From Acidobacteriota bacterium (GTDB lineage: Bacteria > Acidobacteriota > Terriglobia > Terriglobales > Acidobacteriaceae), in the NCBI GenBank assembly GCA_021785495.1, contig JAJYFB010000003.1, positions 1 through 60,369 on the forward strand: DNA of 60,369 bases, given 5' to 3'. The notes under the pieces are model-generated. The model was not told where the DNA came from. It did not search any database and saw only the letters and a program-made list of their open reading frames with translations. A program made the position numbers and the translations under genes. Numbering within the stretch: position 1 is the first letter of the stretch; each line of letters starts with the position of its first letter. Positions 57,859 to 60,369 of this stretch are shown here, one piece after another.

Positions 57859-58267
57859 GCCAAACTCCGAGCGCTCCACGCTTCTGAGTCGGGACGTGGA
57901 GCGCTCGGCACGATCGTCTTCGCCCGTTGATGCCTCCGGCCAGTAAATCCCAGTAAATCCTGGACAGTGCCGGGTTCTCTCATCGCCTCCATGCGGCGCC
58001 CTCCGAGCAGGAAGCGTTGATGTGTGCGGTGTTTTGTGTCTTCCCTCTGGCGGCGGAGAATCATTCTCCGTTGGCACGGGAGCGCGTCAGACTGGAGAAA
58101 TTCCGGCTGGGCCGCGCGCAGCGTACAGGCCACGATCCGTTCCGAAGGCGGCTGGGCGGAATTCATGGTGCGCAGCCAACTGCGGAACAAGCGCCGGGCC
58201 TGGGCGGTGTGATGCAAGGCCAGGCGCTGAAACGGCGATAGCCTGCCGATCCAATCCAGGTTTGACG
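57859..58267. other. Gene-free interval after rluB
   Basis: 409 bases between convergent rluB and the TPR gene. It contains the rluB terminator, a near-tandem CCAGTAAATC duplication (57938-57960), and a CGGAGAAT-CATTCTCCG hairpin near 58055-58071. ORFs drawn here on both strands have no family resemblance. Confidence 0.6.
57867..57908 (+). terminator. Inverted repeat downstream of rluB
   Basis: CCGAGCGCTCCACG (57867-57880) is perfectly complementary to CGTGGAGCGCTCGG (57895-57908), with a 14-nt loop, starting 8 bases after the rluB stop. A short T run is absent, so it may be bidirectional or Rho-assisted. Confidence 0.65.
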
Positions 58268-60369
58268 CTACTTCGTGTTTTGCGCCGGGGTTGCAGCCGC
58301 GTCCGCGCTCATCGCCTTCAGCCGCATCTGCGCCAGTTTCCACGTTGAGGTCGGCAGCGCGACCGGATTTTTCGGCTTTGTGAGCTTGCCGTAGTCGGCC
58401 AGGGCGATCTCGCGCGCGCCGTACTGCTCGGCGATACGTCCGAGCACGTACCAAACTTCGTCGTTCGGCTCGTCCAGATTCCAAAGGTCCATGGCGCGCA
58501 ACAGCACCGCGCGCGCATCCCGCGTGTTGCCCGCTTCGGCGTAGAGACAGGCCAGCGTATGCAGAATCGACGGCGCATCCTTGCGCAGTTCGGTGGCGCG
58601 GATGGCGATGGCGATGTCGTCCTGATCGACCTTGCCGCTGAACAGCGCGTACCACGCTTCGTTATTCAGCATCATGGCGTCTTCCTTGCCCATGCCGGCC
58701 AGCTTCTGCGTCAGGGCGCGGGCCGCGGCGAAGTCGCCGCGATTGGCCTCGACCTGAATCTTCATCTGGAGCGCGTCGGTGTCGTTTTCGAGCAGCTTCA
58801 ACCGCGCATCGGCCAGCGCCTGCGCTGGTGCGTAGCGGTTCAGTCCCATCAGCGCCAGCACGTTGTCGATAAAGGCCGTGCGCGACTCCGGCTCCTCCTT
58901 GAGCAGCGCTGAAGAAACCGCGAGCAGGCCCGCGTAGTTTTGCTGAATTGCGTAGCCGGCCGTGAGCGCGAGCTGGATGTTCGTGCGTTCGCGGCCGCTC
59001 GTCGCGGTTTTGAGCGCTTTCTGCAAGATCGACACACCCTCAGCCGCCGTGGGCTTCGACCCGGCGAGGATCGCGGCGGCGGCCAGCTTCATCCGGTGCG
59101 CGGCGGGCGCTTCGCCGCGGGTCCAGAAGCGCGGAAAGACCGGCCCGCCCAGCGGATCGTCGCCGCCCTCCATGTGTACATCCTCGCGCAGCCAGTCGAG
59201 CAGCGCTTTGGCGCCGCGCAGGTTGCCGGCCGCAATGCGATCGAGCATCTCCAGCGCAATGGCGTTCGGCCGCTCCTCGGTGTCGAGCAGCTTGTATTGC
59301 CCGTTCTCCTTGACGACGAAGACAGTCAACGTGCTTCCGCCTAGCGTCTGCACGCGCTCGCGGTAGCCGTTCTGGTCGTCGCCCTCGCCTTTGGGGTCGA
59401 GAGCCTGCAAGACGAGATCTTCGGTCACGTTGAGCGAACTGCCCTGGCGGGCAAGCTGGCTGTTCATCTTCTTGCCGCCCTCAAACACCTCTTTCTGCTC
59501 GTCAGCGTCCATCGCGTTCAGCACCTGGAGGCCGTTGCGGCTGAACAGGGCGACAAGGTTTTCCTTGGTCAGATTGAGATCGAAGGGGACGAGCACGAAG
59601 CGCTTGACCACATCAGCTGGTGTGTTGGCGAAATGCACATCCTCGTGACGCCGTGCGCTACGCAGCATGTTGGCCAGGCTGAGGGAGCGCGTGGCGTCGT
59701 CGCCGCCGGCGCCGGCCTGGAAAAACTCCGCCGCCTGCGGATACTGCCGCAGATTCATCAGCATCTGGCCGGCGATACGCGCGGTTTCCTTGAAGCTGGC
59801 GTCGTCGGTGGCGCTGCGATTGGCCTCGGCCAGGCCGGCTTTACTGCCTTGCATCCGGGCCATCGCCGCCGCCATCAGCGCCCTGGGCTGCGGGTCGAGC
59901 GCCTGCGCGGCTTGATAAGCGCCTGCATCATCGCCGCCGTAGAAAAGCGCGAAGGCGAGATTGTTCGCCAGCCCCATTTCGGCGAGCTTGTCCTGGCCAA
60001 TCGCTTTGTACTCGGCGATCGCCTCCTTCATGTGCGCTTGGCTGCCATAGCGGCGTCCCACGGAATCGTATTCGAGCAGGATGGCCAGATTGGCCTTGGT
60101 CGAGTCGTCGTCGGGATCGAGCTGAATGGCCGCGCGGTAGGCCGCGGCCGCGCCTGTCCAATCGCTGCCCGCGCGCAGTTCGCGGCCGACGATGTCATGC
60201 TTGAGAATCTCCGCCAGCGTCTTTTCGGCGAGAGCGGATTTGGGATCGAGCTGAACGGCCAGCCCTTCGGCGAGGTCGACCCGGGCCAAGACATGAGCTT
60301 CGACTTCGGGACCTTGATCGCCCATGCGGCGAAGACGCGGAGCCTCTCCGCCGGCTCGATCGTCGGCTC
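58268..60369 (-). CDS. Large TPR-repeat protein, 5' end outside the window
   Basis: At least 685 residues of helical repeat sequence, with TPR-like units throughout (GAAAAYRAAIQLDPDDDSTKANLAILL, NIQLALTAGYAIQQNYAGLLAVSSALL, DAPSILHTLACLYAEAGNTRDARAVLLRAMDLW). A beta-rich segment sits in the middle (STLTVFVVKENGQYKLLDTEE). No membrane or signal segment is visible in this part. The frame stays open upstream of the first ATG to the window edge (60369), so the true start and any signal peptide are probably beyond it. Function unknown; TPRs suggest protein binding. Confidence 0.8.
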   Translation of the reverse strand, partial: ADDRAGGEAPRLRRMGDQGPEVEAHVLARVDLAEGLAVQLDPKSALAEKTLAEILKHDIVGRELRAGSDWTGAAAAYRAAIQLDPDDDSTKANLAILLEYDSVGRRYGSQAHMKEAIAEYKAIGQDKLAEMGLANNLAFALFYGGDDAGAYQAAQALDPQPRALMAAAMARMQGSKAGLAEANRSATDDASFKETARIAGQMLMNLRQYPQAAEFFQAGAGGDDATRSLSLANMLRSARRHEDVHFANTPADVVKRFVLVPFDLNLTKENLVALFSRNGLQVLNAMDADEQKEVFEGGKKMNSQLARQGSSLNVTEDLVLQALDPKGEGDDQNGYRERVQTLGGSTLTVFVVKENGQYKLLDTEERPNAIALEMLDRIAAGNLRGAKALLDWLREDVHMEGGDDPLGGPVFPRFWTRGEAPAAHRMKLAAAAILAGSKPTAAEGVSILQKALKTATSGRERTNIQLALTAGYAIQQNYAGLLAVSSALLKEEPESRTAFIDNVLALMGLNRYAPAQALADARLKLLENDTDALQMKIQVEANRGDFAAARALTQKLAGMGKEDAMMLNNEAWYALFSGKVDQDDIAIAIRATELRKDAPSILHTLACLYAEAGNTRDARAVLLRAMDLWNLDEPNDEVWYVLGRIAEQYGAREIALADYGKLTKPKNPVALPTSTWKLAQMRLKAMSADAAATPAQNTK

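Noticed and set aside
58017-58241. Short + strand ORF after rluB
   Set aside because: No RBS, no family resemblance, and it overlaps the region converging on the TPR gene.
55414-58655. Minus-strand ORFs across rluB and its downstream region
   Set aside because: They mirror the low-complexity tails of rluB and the gene-free interval. Composition is Arg/Pro/Leu-rich as expected of antisense.

Overview
This window is about 60 kb of GC-rich, gene-dense chromosome. It most likely comes from an acidobacterium (Acidobacteriota, Terriglobia-like). That placement is an inference from gene style: long antisense ORFs over GC-rich codons, Ala/Lys/Arg-rich tails on housekeeping proteins, GCPII-like and glutaminyl-cyclase-like secreted proteins, and palindromic interspersed repeats. 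No rRNA or other marker settles it. The cell has an outer membrane, since TamA, TamB, a SurA-like chaperone and a LolA-like protein are all present. I found no rRNA, tRNA, CRISPR array, prophage or transposase gene.

Layout. 0-5.4 kb (+): a tight run valS, J-domain-like protein, nadC, birA. 5.6-15.6 kb (-): DUF2264 protein, a GCPII-like M28 peptidase, mscL with a C-terminal zinc ribbon, a lower-GC methyltransferase beside a short palindromic repeat, and three poorly characterised proteins (VirB10-like secreted, DUF429-like, exported TPR). 15.7-22.3 kb: rubrerythrin (+), DUF2442 with a truncated DUF4160 remnant, a PfkB kinase, rsmE, a 30-residue Lys/Ala peptide with its own consensus promoter and terminator, sdaA (all -), and a GT4 glycosyltransferase (+). 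22.1-30.8 kb (-): an operon tamA / SurA-like / tamB followed by a small membrane protein. 31.1-36.2 kb: a GH18-like/NodB/GT2 three-domain fusion (-) divergent from a GT39-like membrane glycosyltransferase (+). 36.2-43.4 kb: serS with two envelope genes (-), a lone nuoB (+), a putative barrel protein (+), nitroreductase, hemB and a membrane protein (-). 43.7-50.3 kb: tatB-like, tatC and a glutaminyl-cyclase-like protein (+), mtnP and ychF (+), an ABC ATPase (-), argJ (+). 50.3-57.9 kb (+): a YdcF/ElyC-like protein, a secreted protein, a PiT phosphate transporter, scpB and rluB. 58.3 kb to the end (-): a large TPR protein that runs off the window.

Themes. Much of the window serves envelope biogenesis: TamA/TamB with a chaperone, polysaccharide synthesis and deacetylation, Tat export, and LolA-like carriage. 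The rest is core metabolism and translation (valS, serS, rsmE, rluB, hemB, nadC, birA, argJ, mtnP). The observations I rate highest are the three-domain polysaccharide enzyme, the tamA-chaperone-tamB operon with a TTG start overlapping the upstream stop, the isolated Lys/Ala mini-gene, the 114-bp MITE-like repeat with flanking 9-bp direct repeats, and the long low-complexity segments in RluB and ScpB. Starts were chosen from ribosome binding sites, signal peptides and gene overlaps, and often differ from the longest ORF.
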